In this document: piece by piece, positions 34,488 through 42,408 of the stretch | Layout of the letters: the number at the start of each line of letters is the position of its first letter | Numbering within the stretch: position 1 is the stretch's first letter | NCBI GenBank assembly: GCA_015490295.1 | Contig: WFYC01000082.1 | Span: 1-42,408 of the forward strand | Source of the DNA: Hydrogenimonas sp. | GTDB lineage: Bacteria > Campylobacterota > Campylobacteria > Campylobacterales > Hydrogenimonadaceae | Length of the DNA stretch: 42,408 nt | Direction: 5' to 3' | Position numbers and translations under genes: made by a program | Notes under the pieces: generated by a model | What the model was told of the DNA's origin: nothing | Database searches by the model: none | Seen by the model: the letters and a program-made list of their open reading frames with translations, nothing else

Positions 34488-34896
34488 CGGCTCGAGCCTG
34501 GGCAATCCGGGCCCCGGCGGGTGGGGCACGATACTGCGCTACGGAAATCGCGAAAAAGAGCTAAGCGGCGCGGAGCCCATGACTACCAATAACCGGATGG
34601 AGCTTACGGCGGTCATAGAGGGGCTCAAAGCCCTCAAAGAGCCGTGCGACGTTACGATATACAGCGACTCCAGCTATGTGGTAAAGGCGATAAACGAATG
34701 GCTTGAGGATTGGATAAAGAGAGATTTCAAAAAGGTGAAAAACCCGGATCTTTGGAAGGAATACATAGAGGCTGCAAAGCCGCACAGGGTAAAAGCGGTC
34801 TGGGTGAGGGGGCATAACGGCCATGTCGAGAACGAAAGGTGTGACGAACTGGCGCGAAAGAGTGCTGAAAAATTGAAGGAGCGGATCGATGCGTAG
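34462..34896 (+). CDS. rnhA: Ribonuclease HI
   Basis: 144 residues, GTG start inside the end of the TPR gene. Active-site acids D9 (FSDGSS), E47 (RMELTA), D69 (YSDSSY) and D128 (NERCDELA) are all present, as is H118 (RGHNGH). It removes RNA from RNA-DNA hybrids, such as Okazaki primers. The basic handle (WIKRDFKKVKN) that helps hybrid binding is present. It belongs to the lapB-rnhA-rnc-aroC run. Confidence 0.95.
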   Translation: MKQVTIFSDGSSLGNPGPGGWGTILRYGNREKELSGAEPMTTNNRMELTAVIEGLKALKEPCDVTIYSDSSYVVKAINEWLEDWIKRDFKKVKNPDLWKEYIEAAKPHRVKAVWVRGHNGHVENERCDELARKSAEKLKERIDA

Positions 34897-34978
34897 AGCA
34901 GAAACGGGCTCTTTTGCCGAAGTGGGCTATGCAGCCATATCGGCCGAGAAGGAAGGAAAAAAGATATGGATGAGCTAA
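34889..34978 (+). CDS. Possible 29-residue small ORF between rnhA and rnc
   Basis: ATG overlaps the end of rnhA with AAGGAG 7 bases upstream, and the frame ([20 protein letters not shown]...) ends at 34978 inside rnc. The ribosome site is better than that of many real genes, but the frame is short and no family is recognised; it may only couple rnhA and rnc translation. Confidence 0.25.
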   Translation: MRRAETGSFAEVGYAAISAEKEGKKIWMS

Positions 34979-35646
34979 GACCGCTGGAAAACCAGCTTGG
35001 TTACAGATTCAAAGATAGGCGGAAACTGGTAGAGGCGCTTACGCACAAAAGCTACAAAAAACCATATAACAACGAGAGGCTCGAATTTCTGGGCGATGCG
35101 GTGCTCGATCTTATAGTCGGCGAGTATCTGTACAGTCGTTTCCCGAACGCCAGGGAGGGAGAGCTGAGCAAGATGAGAGCCTCTTTGGTCAACGAAGCGG
35201 GCTTTAAGAAGCTGGCCGACGCGCTCCGTTTGGGAGACTACATCTACATATCGGCCGCCGAAGAGAACAACAGGGGCCGGCAGAAGCCCTCCCTGCTCTC
35301 CAACGCCTTCGAAGCGCTGATGGGTGCCATATATCTGGAAGCTGGTCTGGATGAGGTAAGGCGTATAGCGATAAACCTCATAGAGGCGTGCTACCCGAAA
35401 ATAGATCTCGGCTCGCTCTTCAAAGACTACAAAACGACGCTGCAGGAGCTTACACAGGCAAAATTCGGCGTCATTCCCGACTACGTATTGAAGGACTCTT
35501 TCGGGCCGGACCACAACAAAGAGTTCGAGGTGCAGGTATACGTAAACGACAGGCTGCTTGCCACGGCGAAGGGAAAAAGCAAAAAGTCGGCCCAGCAGGA
35601 GGCGGCCCGTGCGGCGCTGAAGCTCCTTAAAGGGGAGCCGAAATGA
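34966..35646 (+). CDS. rnc: Ribonuclease III
   Basis: 226 residues. Signature [20 protein letters not shown] (residues 36-55) with the catalytic acids, second acidic site in [17 protein letters not shown], and a C-terminal double-stranded RNA-binding domain (about 155-225, [20 protein letters not shown]). It processes rRNA precursors and double-stranded RNA. Strong GAAGGAA ribosome site. The stop overlaps the aroC ATG (ATGA). Confidence 0.96.
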   Translation: MDELRPLENQLGYRFKDRRKLVEALTHKSYKKPYNNERLEFLGDAVLDLIVGEYLYSRFPNAREGELSKMRASLVNEAGFKKLADALRLGDYIYISAAEENNRGRQKPSLLSNAFEALMGAIYLEAGLDEVRRIAINLIEACYPKIDLGSLFKDYKTTLQELTQAKFGVIPDYVLKDSFGPDHNKEFEVQVYVNDRLLATAKGKSKKSAQQEAARAALKLLKGEPK

Positions 35647-36725
35647 GTAATACCTTCGGCAAGCGTTTCTGCATGACCACCTTCGGTGAGTCGCACGGCA
35701 AGGCTATCGGCTGTGTGCTCGACGGCGTTCCGGCGGGGTTGGAGATCGACGAAGCGTTCATACAGGCGGAGCTCGACCGCCGCCGCCCCGGCAAAAACGC
35801 CTACGCCACCGCCCGAAAAGAGCCGGACAGGGTAGAGATTTTGAGTGGAGTCTTCGAGGGCAGAAGCACGGGGACTCCGATAGCGATGGTGATCTTCAAC
35901 ACCAACCAGAAATCGAAAGATTACGGAAATGTGAAAGATCTATTCCGCCCTGGCCACGCAGACTACACATACTGGGAGAAGTACGGCATACGTGACTACC
36001 GCGGCGGCGGGCGAAGCAGCGCGCGCGAGACGGCTGCGAGAGTGGCGGCAGGTGCGGTCGCGAAACTGATGCTCAAGGATCTTGGCATAACGGTGAGAAG
36101 CGGGATATTCAAAATCGGCGGGATAGAGGCGCGAAACTACGACTACGACTACGCCGAGCGAAGCGAAATATTCGCCCTCGATCCCGATATGGAAGAGAAA
36201 CAGAAAGAGGCGGTGCTAAGAGCCAAAGAGGAACACGACAGCATCGGCGGTGCGGCGCTGGTGAGGGCATCAAACGTGCCTGTAGGTCTCGGCGAGCCTA
36301 TATACTATAAACTCGACGCCGTACTTGCCGAGGCGATGATGGGTATAAATGCGGTAAAAGGTGTGGAGATAGGAGAGGGTATGCACAGTGCGGAGCTGCT
36401 CGGCAGCCAGAACAACGATGAGATGGGCAAAGAGGGCTTTTTGAGCCACCATGCCGGCGGGACTCTCGGAGGCATAAGCAGCGGCGATACACTCGAAATC
36501 AAAGTCTATTTCAAGCCGACCCCGTCCATCTTCAAGCCTCTCAAAACCCTCGACATCCACGGAAACGAAACGGTCTGCGAGCTAAAAGGGCGCCACGACC
36601 CGTGCGTGGCGATTAGAGGTAGCGTAGTGGCGGAAGCGATGACCGCACTCGTTCTGGCCGATATGGTACTTTTGAATATGGGGCGAAAAATGGTTGACGT
36701 AGCCCGTTATTACGGTAAAGGGTAG
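35643..36725 (+). CDS. aroC: Chorismate synthase
   Basis: 360 residues. Removes phosphate from EPSP to give chorismate, the last shared step of aromatic synthesis; needs reduced FMN. Family blocks are visible: [20 protein letters not shown] at the N-terminus, [20 protein letters not shown] followed by [20 protein letters not shown] in the FMN-binding centre, and [20 protein letters not shown] near the C-terminus. It overlaps rnc by 4 bases, and znuA follows after 3. Confidence 0.97.
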   Translation: MSNTFGKRFCMTTFGESHGKAIGCVLDGVPAGLEIDEAFIQAELDRRRPGKNAYATARKEPDRVEILSGVFEGRSTGTPIAMVIFNTNQKSKDYGNVKDLFRPGHADYTYWEKYGIRDYRGGGRSSARETAARVAAGAVAKLMLKDLGITVRSGIFKIGGIEARNYDYDYAERSEIFALDPDMEEKQKEAVLRAKEEHDSIGGAALVRASNVPVGLGEPIYYKLDAVLAEAMMGINAVKGVEIGEGMHSAELLGSQNNDEMGKEGFLSHHAGGTLGGISSGDTLEIKVYFKPTPSIFKPLKTLDIHGNETVCELKGRHDPCVAIRGSVVAEAMTALVLADMVLLNMGRKMVDVARYYGKG

Positions 36726-36728
36726 AGT

Positions 36729-37598
36729 TTGAAACGAACGATCGTTCTTATAATTGCACTCCTTTTTCCGGCAATTCTGTCGGCGAAAACGGTTGTAATC
36801 GTCAGCATAGTGCCGCAGAAATATTTCTTAGAAAAGATCGCGGGTGATCTTGCCGACGTGACGGTAATGGTGCCGCCGGGAGCCAGCCCAACCTCCTATG
36901 AGCCGAAGCCGTCACAGATGAAAAAGATCGCGAAAGCGAAGCTCTATTTCTCCATAGGTGTTCCGTTCGAAAAGGCGTGGCTGCCGCGTTTTGCGGCGCA
37001 GAACCGAAAAATGAGAGTCGTCGATACGACGGCAGGGATAGCGAAACGGCCGATGCAGAGCCACCGCCACGAACATGAACACGGCTCTTCCGGCGATGAG
37101 GTCCATACACACTCTTTGGACCCCCATGTCTGGCTCTCACCGCCGCTTGTGAAGATTCTGGCCAAAAATATAGCCGAAGCACTCGTGAAGAGCGACCCGG
37201 TCCATGCGGCAGAGTACAGGAAAAATCTCCAACTGTTCGAGCGCGAAATAGATGATCTGGACAGGAGATTGAAAAGCATGCTCAAGCCGTGCAGAGGCAT
37301 GGCAATGATGGTCTTTCACCCGTCGTGGGGATACTTCGCCCGCGAGTATGGCCTGAAGCAGATTCCGATAGAGGCGGAGGGGAAAGAGCCGAAGTCCAGA
37401 GAGCTTGTGGAGCTGGTTCGAGAGGCGAAAGAGGAGGGGGTCAGAGCGCTTTTCGTTCAGCCGCAGTTCTCCAGGCGGGCCGCGGAGGCCGTCGCCTCTT
37501 CGATAGGCGCCAAGATCGTCATAGCCGACCCTCTGGCCGCAGAGTGGGCGCAAAACCTGCTCGAAGTGGCAAAAAGAGTGTGTGAAGCGTCCAGATGA
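36729..37598 (+). CDS. znuA: Zinc ABC transporter substrate-binding protein
   Basis: 289 residues from a TTG with AAGGG 5 bases upstream. The signal peptide is MKRTIVLIIALLFPAILSA with cleavage near residue 19. Cluster A-1 metal-binding fold: SIVPQKYFLEKIAGD, the His-rich loop HRHEHEHGSSGDEVHTHSLD (diagnostic of zinc rather than manganese), DPHVWLSPP, and VFHPSWGYFAREYGL. It captures Zn2+ in the periplasm for ZnuB and ZnuC, the next two genes. The coding ends overlap by 4 bases. Confidence 0.88.
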   Translation: MKRTIVLIIALLFPAILSAKTVVIVSIVPQKYFLEKIAGDLADVTVMVPPGASPTSYEPKPSQMKKIAKAKLYFSIGVPFEKAWLPRFAAQNRKMRVVDTTAGIAKRPMQSHRHEHEHGSSGDEVHTHSLDPHVWLSPPLVKILAKNIAEALVKSDPVHAAEYRKNLQLFEREIDDLDRRLKSMLKPCRGMAMMVFHPSWGYFAREYGLKQIPIEAEGKEPKSRELVELVREAKEEGVRALFVQPQFSRRAAEAVASSIGAKIVIADPLAAEWAQNLLEVAKRVCEASR

Positions 37599-38377
37599 GC
37601 GGGTATGCGGTAGAACTGAAGGGGGTATCTTTCTCGTACGACGGCGATACGGTTTTGCGCGATATCTCCATGCGAGTCGAAAAGGGGGATTTTCTGGCGA
37701 TCATAGGTCCAAACGGCGGAGGCAAGAGTACGCTTCTCAAGCTTATGATGGGAATTTTGGAGCCGGAGCGTGGAGAGGTGAGGCTTTTTGGAAAAGAACC
37801 TGGCCGAAACGGCGCTTCGATCGGTTACGTTCCGCAGGAGACCGGTCACAACCTCGATTTTCCGATAACGGTGATGGATGTGGTCTTGATGGGAGTTTTG
37901 CACAAGAGAAACATCTTCAGACGCTACGATGCGGCTTTGAGGACAAAGGCGAAAGAGGCTCTGAAGCGTGTGAAAATGGATAGCCTGTCGGGCAGGAAGA
38001 TCTCCGAACTGTCGGGCGGAGAGCGCCAGAGGGTACTGATAGCCAGGGCACTTTGCGGCGATCCTGACATACTTATGCTCGACGAGCCCACTGCAAGCAT
38101 AGATTTCAGCGGCCAGTGGGAGATATTCGAACTGCTCGAAGAGCTGAACCGTAAAATGACGGTCATCGTAGTAAGCCACGATATGAGCATGGTTATGGGT
38201 TTTGCCAAACATGCGGCATATGTGAACAGAAGCGTCGTAATGCACACGATAGATGCACATACGCGCTACCAGATAAAACGGCAGCTGGGAGGCCACGAAG
38301 GCCACTACTGCGGCGCGGAGTTCTGGCGGGATATGGGCAAAAAGATCGAATGCAACGAGGAGTGCAGGCATGCTTGA
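37595..38377 (+). CDS. znuC: Zinc ABC transporter ATP-binding protein
   Basis: 260 residues. Walker A GPNGGGKST (38-46), ABC signature LSGGERQRV, Walker B DILMLDEP, and H-loop VVSHD. The C-terminus is Cys and His rich (GGHEGHYCGAEFW, ECNEECRHA), a possible metal-sensing tail. It energises uptake through ZnuB. It overlaps znuA and znuB by 4 and 8 bases. Confidence 0.92.
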   Translation: MSGYAVELKGVSFSYDGDTVLRDISMRVEKGDFLAIIGPNGGGKSTLLKLMMGILEPERGEVRLFGKEPGRNGASIGYVPQETGHNLDFPITVMDVVLMGVLHKRNIFRRYDAALRTKAKEALKRVKMDSLSGRKISELSGGERQRVLIARALCGDPDILMLDEPTASIDFSGQWEIFELLEELNRKMTVIVVSHDMSMVMGFAKHAAYVNRSVVMHTIDAHTRYQIKRQLGGHEGHYCGAEFWRDMGKKIECNEECRHA

Positions 38378-39188
38378 AGCGCTTGAGATGCCATTTTTTT
38401 TGCATGCGCTGACCGCTGGCGTGCTGATTGCGGCGGCGATCGGTCTGATAGGTCCCCTTACTATGGCCAACAGGATGACCTTCATGAGCGGCGGAATAGC
38501 CCACGCCACATACGGCGGTGTGGGGGCGGCCATATTTTTCGGCTTCTCCGTTCTGGCGGGCGCGGCTGCCGCGGCGATCGTAGCGGCGGCGATCATCTCT
38601 TTCATAGCCTACCGCTATGCACATCGCGCCGATACCGCCATAGGAATCGTCTGGGCTGTAGGAATGGCCGCCGGCGTTATTTTCAGCGACCTTGCACCGG
38701 GCTACAATGTCGATCTTATGAGTTTTCTCTTCGGCTCGATCCTTGCGGTAAACGTTACGGATCTCTGGATAATGGCCGCCTTCGATCTGATAGCGTTGGC
38801 GGTGGTGTGGTTCTACTACTACGATTTCACCGCTCTCAGCTTCGACCCCGTATTCGCCAAGCTTCAGGGTGTCAAAACCCAGTTTCTGCACTTTCTTCTT
38901 CTGGGCCTTGTGGCTATGACCGTGGTTCTATCGATGCGCCTTGTGGGGCTTATAATGGTCATTGCCCTGCTCACGATGCCCAGCTTTTCGAGCGAAAGAT
39001 TCGCAAACTCGCTGGGGCGCATGATGCTTCTTTCGATCGCACTTTCGATCATCTACATAATTACGGGCCTCTTTCTGGCATATATGTACGACCTCTCATC
39101 CGGCGCTTCAGTCATAATCGTGGCGGCGTTTGGTACAATTGCACTGCTTTTAATAGAGTCAATGAAGATCAAAGGTTTTTCAAGATGA
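38370..39188 (+). CDS. znuB: Zinc ABC transporter permease
   Basis: 272 residues, membrane protein with seven or eight hydrophobic segments (such as HALTAGVLIAAAIGLIGPLT and GSAAIVAAAIISFIAYR-type runs). Contains the ABC-3 family pattern GGIAHATYGGVGAAIFFGF, the loop that contacts the ATPase. It overlaps galU by 4 bases. The znuABC order is canonical. Confidence 0.92.
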   Translation: MLEALEMPFFLHALTAGVLIAAAIGLIGPLTMANRMTFMSGGIAHATYGGVGAAIFFGFSVLAGAAAAAIVAAAIISFIAYRYAHRADTAIGIVWAVGMAAGVIFSDLAPGYNVDLMSFLFGSILAVNVTDLWIMAAFDLIALAVVWFYYYDFTALSFDPVFAKLQGVKTQFLHFLLLGLVAMTVVLSMRLVGLIMVIALLTMPSFSSERFANSLGRMMLLSIALSIIYIITGLFLAYMYDLSSGASVIIVAAFGTIALLLIESMKIKGFSR

Positions 39189-40015
39189 TAAAAAAATGTC
39201 TATTTCCGGCTGCAGGTTACGGTACGAGATTTCTTCCGGCTACAAAGGCTATGCCTAAAGAGATGCTTCCCGTTATGGCGAAGCCGCTCATCCAGTACGG
39301 GGTCGAGGAGGCGGTAGAGGCCGGAATGGACGTTATGGCTATCATTACCGGGCGCGGAAAGCGGGCCATAGAGGATCACTTCGACATAAGCTACGAGCTG
39401 GAGCATCAGATCAAAGGGAGCTCCAAAGAGTATCTGCTGCAGGAGATCAGAGCCCTCATAAACCGCTGTACCTTCACATACACAAGACAGATAGAGATGA
39501 AGGGGCTCGGAGATGCGATCTACAAAGGGCGCACACTGATCGGCAGCGAACCGTTCGCAGTGCTGCTTGCGGACGATCTGTGCACACATACGGACGGTGA
39601 CGGCGTGCTCTCCCAAATGGTCAAAGTGTATGAAAAGTACAGATGCTCTGTCGTAGCGGTACAGGAGGTGCCGATGGACCAGGTAAGCAAATACGGGGTG
39701 ATCGCCGGAAAAGAGATAGGTGAAGGGCTCTATATGGTAGATACGATGGTTGAGAAGCCGGATCGCGACGAGGCACCTTCGAATCTTGCCATTATAGGAC
39801 GCTACATTCTTACACCCGATATTTTCGATCTCATAGAGAAGACGGAGCCGGGCAAAGGAGGAGAGATCCAGATTACCGATGCTCTGATGGCCCAGGCGAA
39901 AAAGGGGATGGTCATAGCATACAGATTCAGGGGGAGGCGCTTTGACTGCGGAAGTATCGACGGTTTTGTCGAAGCGACCAACTTCTTTTACGAGCAGAGC
40001 AAAAAGGAGGGGTGA
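39185..40015 (+). CDS. galU: UTP-glucose-1-phosphate uridylyltransferase
   Basis: 276 residues from ATG at 39185 (ORF runs open further upstream, but the longer version has no family match there and would overlap znuB). Makes UDP-glucose. The nucleotide-binding motif GYGTRFLPATKAMPKEMLP is at residues 11-29; later blocks include AVLLADDLCTH with the metal-binding Asp and VEKPDRDEAPSNLAIIGRYI. It overlaps the dehydrogenase start by one base. Supplies precursors for glycans and lipopolysaccharide. Confidence 0.95.
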   Translation: MIKKCLFPAAGYGTRFLPATKAMPKEMLPVMAKPLIQYGVEEAVEAGMDVMAIITGRGKRAIEDHFDISYELEHQIKGSSKEYLLQEIRALINRCTFTYTRQIEMKGLGDAIYKGRTLIGSEPFAVLLADDLCTHTDGDGVLSQMVKVYEKYRCSVVAVQEVPMDQVSKYGVIAGKEIGEGLYMVDTMVEKPDRDEAPSNLAIIGRYILTPDIFDLIEKTEPGKGGEIQITDALMAQAKKGMVIAYRFRGRRFDCGSIDGFVEATNFFYEQSKKEG

Positions 40016-40956
40016 TGAAACTGGTATTCCTGGATGCGAAAACCCTGGGTGAAGATATAGATCTGGATATATTCGAAACTTTCGGAGAGGTTGTAGTATA
40101 CGGCACCACTTCTGCCGAAGAGCGCGTGGAGCGATGCAGGGATGCCGATATCGTAATTACCAACAAAGTGGTCATAGACCGAAAAGTGATAGACGAATCC
40201 CCTTCGCTGAAGCTGATATGCGTCGCGGCGACCGGAATGAACAATGTGGACTTGGAGTATGCGGCCCAAAAGGGGATAGAGGTTAAAAACGTGGCCGGAT
40301 ACTCCACTCACAGCGTAGTACAGCATACGTTCGCGATGCTCTTTTACCTGATGGAGAAGCTTCCGTTTTACGACAACCATGTAAAGTCGAAAGAGTGGAG
40401 CCGCTCAGGTATATTTACATGTGTCGAGCGCCCGTTTCACGAACTGCGCGGCAAACAGTGGGGGATAATCGGACTCGGAACGATAGGCAAAGAGGTCGCC
40501 AAGGTGGCCGAAGCTTTCGGAGCTACGGTCGTATACTACTCTACGAGCGGAAAAAACGACGACCCCTTCTACCCGCGAATGGAGCTCGATACGCTTCTTA
40601 GCACCTCTCATATAATATCTATACACGCTCCGCTGAACGAGAGCACGAAAAATCTGCTCGACTTTGCGAAGCTTCAAAAAATCGAAGCGGGCTCCATCCT
40701 TCTGAATCTGGGCCGAGGCGGTATAATAAATGAAAAAGATCTTGTCCACGTAATGGACGACAAAGAGCTCTATGTTGGCTTGGATGTAACCGAAACCGAA
40801 CCGCTCCCTGAAGATTCGGTTCTATTCGAAGTTGCCAATCCGGAACGCTTGCTCATTACTCCGCATATAGCGTGGACGAGCGTAGAGGCCAGAAGAGAGC
40901 TGGTTAAAGGGGTATTCGAAAATATAGCCCGCTTTTTAAAGGTGCATACGATTTAG
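40015..40956 (+). CDS. D-2-hydroxyacid dehydrogenase (glycerate/hydroxypyruvate type)
   Basis: 313 residues from ATG 40015 (AGGAGG 4 bases upstream; a GTG at 40012 is too close to it). NAD-binding GLGTIGKEVAKVAEAFGA and the catalytic set Arg (NLGRGGIINE), Glu (VTETEPLPED) and His (ITPHIAWTS) are present. It reduces 2-keto acids to D-2-hydroxy acids. Substrate, whether hydroxypyruvate, pyruvate or another, is uncertain. Convergent with the ThiD2-like gene across 15 bases. Confidence 0.88.
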   Translation: MKLVFLDAKTLGEDIDLDIFETFGEVVVYGTTSAEERVERCRDADIVITNKVVIDRKVIDESPSLKLICVAATGMNNVDLEYAAQKGIEVKNVAGYSTHSVVQHTFAMLFYLMEKLPFYDNHVKSKEWSRSGIFTCVERPFHELRGKQWGIIGLGTIGKEVAKVAEAFGATVVYYSTSGKNDDPFYPRMELDTLLSTSHIISIHAPLNESTKNLLDFAKLQKIEAGSILLNLGRGGIINEKDLVHVMDDKELYVGLDVTETEPLPEDSVLFEVANPERLLITPHIAWTSVEARRELVKGVFENIARFLKVHTI

Positions 40957-40971
40957 CTGTGCGGACTCGGA

Positions 40972-41364
40972 TCAGACGGTCAGGTTTGTCTGCTCCAGCG
41001 AGTAGAGTTGATAGCGAATCTTTTTGAAATCTTCGGACTTTTCAGGGTCTATCAGCTTGAAGCTCTCTTCGAGAACTCTTGCGGCTTCTTGGGAGCGTTT
41101 GTAGTTTGCAAGCAGTATACCGCCGATATTTTCTCTCTCCATTTCGGATTTCACACTCTCTTTGAGGACATCGTTTTGAATGTCTCTATGCGGAAGCAGA
41201 TCTAGGTAGTTCTCTATTTTGGCAAGATGTCTGAGAGATTTTAGTTTCGAAGCGACCTCTTTATTGTCGTAGAGGTAGCGGTTTATATCTTCTATAACGC
41301 GAATCCCCTCCTTGAGGCGGTTGAGATTCGCGTCTATCAGCCGAAAAAGCTTCGACTGTTCCAT
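40972..41364 (-). CDS. ThiD2-like protein (thiamine-phosphate-synthase-associated domain)
   Basis: 130 residues from ATG 41364; a GTG at 41382 would add six residues. The N-terminal LFRLIDANLNRLKEGIRVIE followed by DINRYLYDN is the ThiD2 domain usually fused to ThiE, here a separate helical protein (NYLDLLPHRDIQNDV, RSQEAARVLEESFKLI). The role in thiamine salvage is inferred from the fusion partner. Downstream of, and slightly separated from, the Bax inhibitor-1 gene. Confidence 0.7.
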   Translation of the reverse strand: MEQSKLFRLIDANLNRLKEGIRVIEDINRYLYDNKEVASKLKSLRHLAKIENYLDLLPHRDIQNDVLKESVKSEMERENIGGILLANYKRSQEAARVLEESFKLIDPEKSEDFKKIRYQLYSLEQTNLTV

Positions 41365-41371
41365 ATCTTTG

Positions 41372-42088
41372 TTAATCTTCACGTCCGAAGATGCCGAGGA
41401 TCTGAAGCAATGAGATGAATAGGTTCAGAACATCGAGATAGATCGATATGGCTGCTTCGACCGGTGTGGCGAATGCACCCTGAATGATCTTTTGGGTGTC
41501 GTATATGATCATAAAGCTGAACAGCAGCGCACCGGCACTAGCTATCAGAACCTGCAGAAGAGGGCTTCCCAAAAAGAGGTTTATAACAGAACCGACTACA
41601 AGAATAATCAGAGCTATAAACAGCGGTTTGCCCCAGCTGCTGAAATCACGTGTGGACTGCATGGCGTAGAGGCTGAGGCCTCCCGCAATCACGGCAGTCA
41701 TAAAGAAAGCTTGTGCTACCACCGCACTTCCTACGGCTGCAAGCAGAGGCACCAGTGTGATTCCCGTGAGGAACGTGAAACCGAAAAGCATAACCATGTT
41801 TATGCCGGGTTTTTTCCTTGTGAACATAAGGCCGAAAAGCATGGCGAACTCCAAAACGACCAGCCCTATATACCATTGTGAAATGGTGGCGGCCATTCCC
41901 ATGCCCGCATATGCACCGGCGGCGCCGGCGATACACGATGCGGCAAAGAGTTGATAGGTCGTTTTTATAAACTGTGCCAGCTCGGCCTCGCTTCTTGCGG
42001 GCTGCTCTTCAAAAGCACTCTGCTCGTATCGTTCTTCCTGGCGGTGTGCACTCTGGTTCCGTATATACTCACGATTATATAGTGACAC
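41372..42088 (-). CDS. Bax inhibitor-1/YccA family membrane protein
   Basis: 238 residues, seven predicted transmembrane segments after a charged cytoplasmic N-terminus of about 45 residues. The TMBIM pattern is clear: DTQKIIQGAFATPVEAAISI followed by YLDVLNLFISLLQILG. YccA-type members inhibit or modulate the FtsH protease; others act as leaky calcium channels. Start is GTG (42088), 5 bases after GGAG; an overlapping ATG two bases upstream is in another frame. Divergent from the rRNA promoter. Confidence 0.9.
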   Translation of the reverse strand: MSLYNREYIRNQSAHRQEERYEQSAFEEQPARSEAELAQFIKTTYQLFAASCIAGAAGAYAGMGMAATISQWYIGLVVLEFAMLFGLMFTRKKPGINMVMLFGFTFLTGITLVPLLAAVGSAVVAQAFFMTAVIAGGLSLYAMQSTRDFSSWGKPLFIALIILVVGSVINLFLGSPLLQVLIASAGALLFSFMIIYDTQKIIQGAFATPVEAAISIYLDVLNLFISLLQILGIFGRED

Positions 42089-42268
42089 ATCGTCTCCTTT
42101 TATTTTTGTTTAAGATTTTTGTGCAGTGGATTATAGCTTATGTTCTTTTGAAAATCAACTACTTCAGATACATTAATATATATAGATGAGGTAAGATTTA
42201 AAAAAATGAATAGTTTGTGAGAGTTTTTGAAATTGTTCTATTTTTTAGAAAAACATACCCGATTTCTC

Positions 42269-42297
42269 TTGACAACCGGTTTCTATGGTGCTATAAT
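42269..42297 (+). promoter_or_regulatory. Strong sigma70 promoter of an rRNA operon
   Basis: TTGACA (42269-42274), 17-base spacer, TATAAT (42292-42297): both hexamers perfect. The A/T-rich run upstream (42225-42255) can act as an UP element. Expected start near 42304. Confidence 0.85.
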
Positions 42298-42408
42298 TCC
42301 CGTCCACAAACAGAGAGGCCTCGAGTTGAGGTTGAGTGAGAGTTTGTCGGCGTTATTTAAGATAGCGAGATCTTTGACAACCGAGTAATAGATAAGTAAC
42401 GACCTTTG
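42298..42408 (+). other. rRNA operon leader with boxA-like antitermination site
   Basis: After the promoter the leader contains the short inverted match CCTCGAGTTGAGG (42321-42333) and GATCTTTGACAA (42369-42380), close to the boxA element and to the sequence commonly found before 16S rRNA. The 16S gene itself is beyond the window. Confidence 0.7.

Noticed and set aside
37457-38605. 382-residue frame opposite znuA-znuC-znuB
   Set aside because: Antisense to three well-identified genes; no domain recognised.
38807-39184. Longer galU start
   Set aside because: Would overlap znuB by hundreds of bases; the family start MIKKCLFPAAGYG fits 39185.

Overview
The window comes from a free-living member of the Campylobacterota (epsilon-proteobacteria), probably a vent or sediment lineage. 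The evidence is the chromosomal origin in the order ruvC-dnaA-dnaN-gyrB with DnaA boxes of the TTATTCACA type, paired FlgE hook proteins behind sigma54-like promoters, a stand-alone ThiD2-type protein, a PP-loop/NFACT-like protein and a ThyX-type thymidylate synthase. The genus cannot be fixed from this sequence alone.

Layout. 1-5689: the 5' end of typA (minus strand), then a flagellar hook operon fliK-flgD-flgE1 and a second flgE with its own promoter. 5796-9834: dgt and thyX (divergent), ruvC, dnaA and a two-part origin (ruvC-dnaA and dnaA-dnaN gaps). 9835-15682: dnaN, gyrB, a degenerate GGDEF-EAL membrane protein, queF and a lipoprotein. 15709-27134: a CRISPR-Cas locus read entirely leftward: cas6-cas10-csm2-csm3-csm4-csm5-CARF/RelE effector, a cluster of four hairpins, then cas2-cas1-(Cas1 N-domain only)-cas2, a leader, a 10-repeat array and a WYL regulator. 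27200-30487: an AT-rich patch with an unknown acidic protein and a probable PD-(D/E)XK nuclease, followed by an AbiEi/AbiEii type IV toxin-antitoxin pair. 30587-42088: housekeeping genes: tRNA-Ala(GGC), a PP-loop tRNA-modification-like protein, dnaG, a LapB-like TPR protein, rnhA, rnc, aroC, znuABC, galU, a 2-hydroxyacid dehydrogenase, a ThiD2-like protein and a Bax inhibitor-1 family protein. 42269-42408: a strong promoter and leader of an rRNA operon whose 16S gene lies just outside the window.

How it works together. The CRISPR locus is type III-A (Csm): Cas6 matures crRNAs, Cas10-Csm2-5 binds target RNA, Csm3 cuts it, the Cas10 HD and GGDD sites give DNA cleavage and cyclic oligoadenylate, and the CARF-RelE protein, which takes the place usually held by Csm6, should answer that signal by cutting mRNA. 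The most unusual part is the adaptation module: two cas2 genes bracket a complete cas1 and an 80-residue stand-alone Cas1 beta-domain, all coupled by 4-base stop/start overlaps. At least three of the nine spacers read as a Shine-Dalgarno plus ATG, all on the strand the crRNA would be antisense to, although no reverse transcriptase is present in the window.

Other signals: heptanucleotide tandem repeats flank hairpins between genes and also occur inside fliK; two genes (dnaG, abiEi) have a TATAAT ending six bases before the ATG and no Shine-Dalgarno, which predicts leaderless mRNAs.
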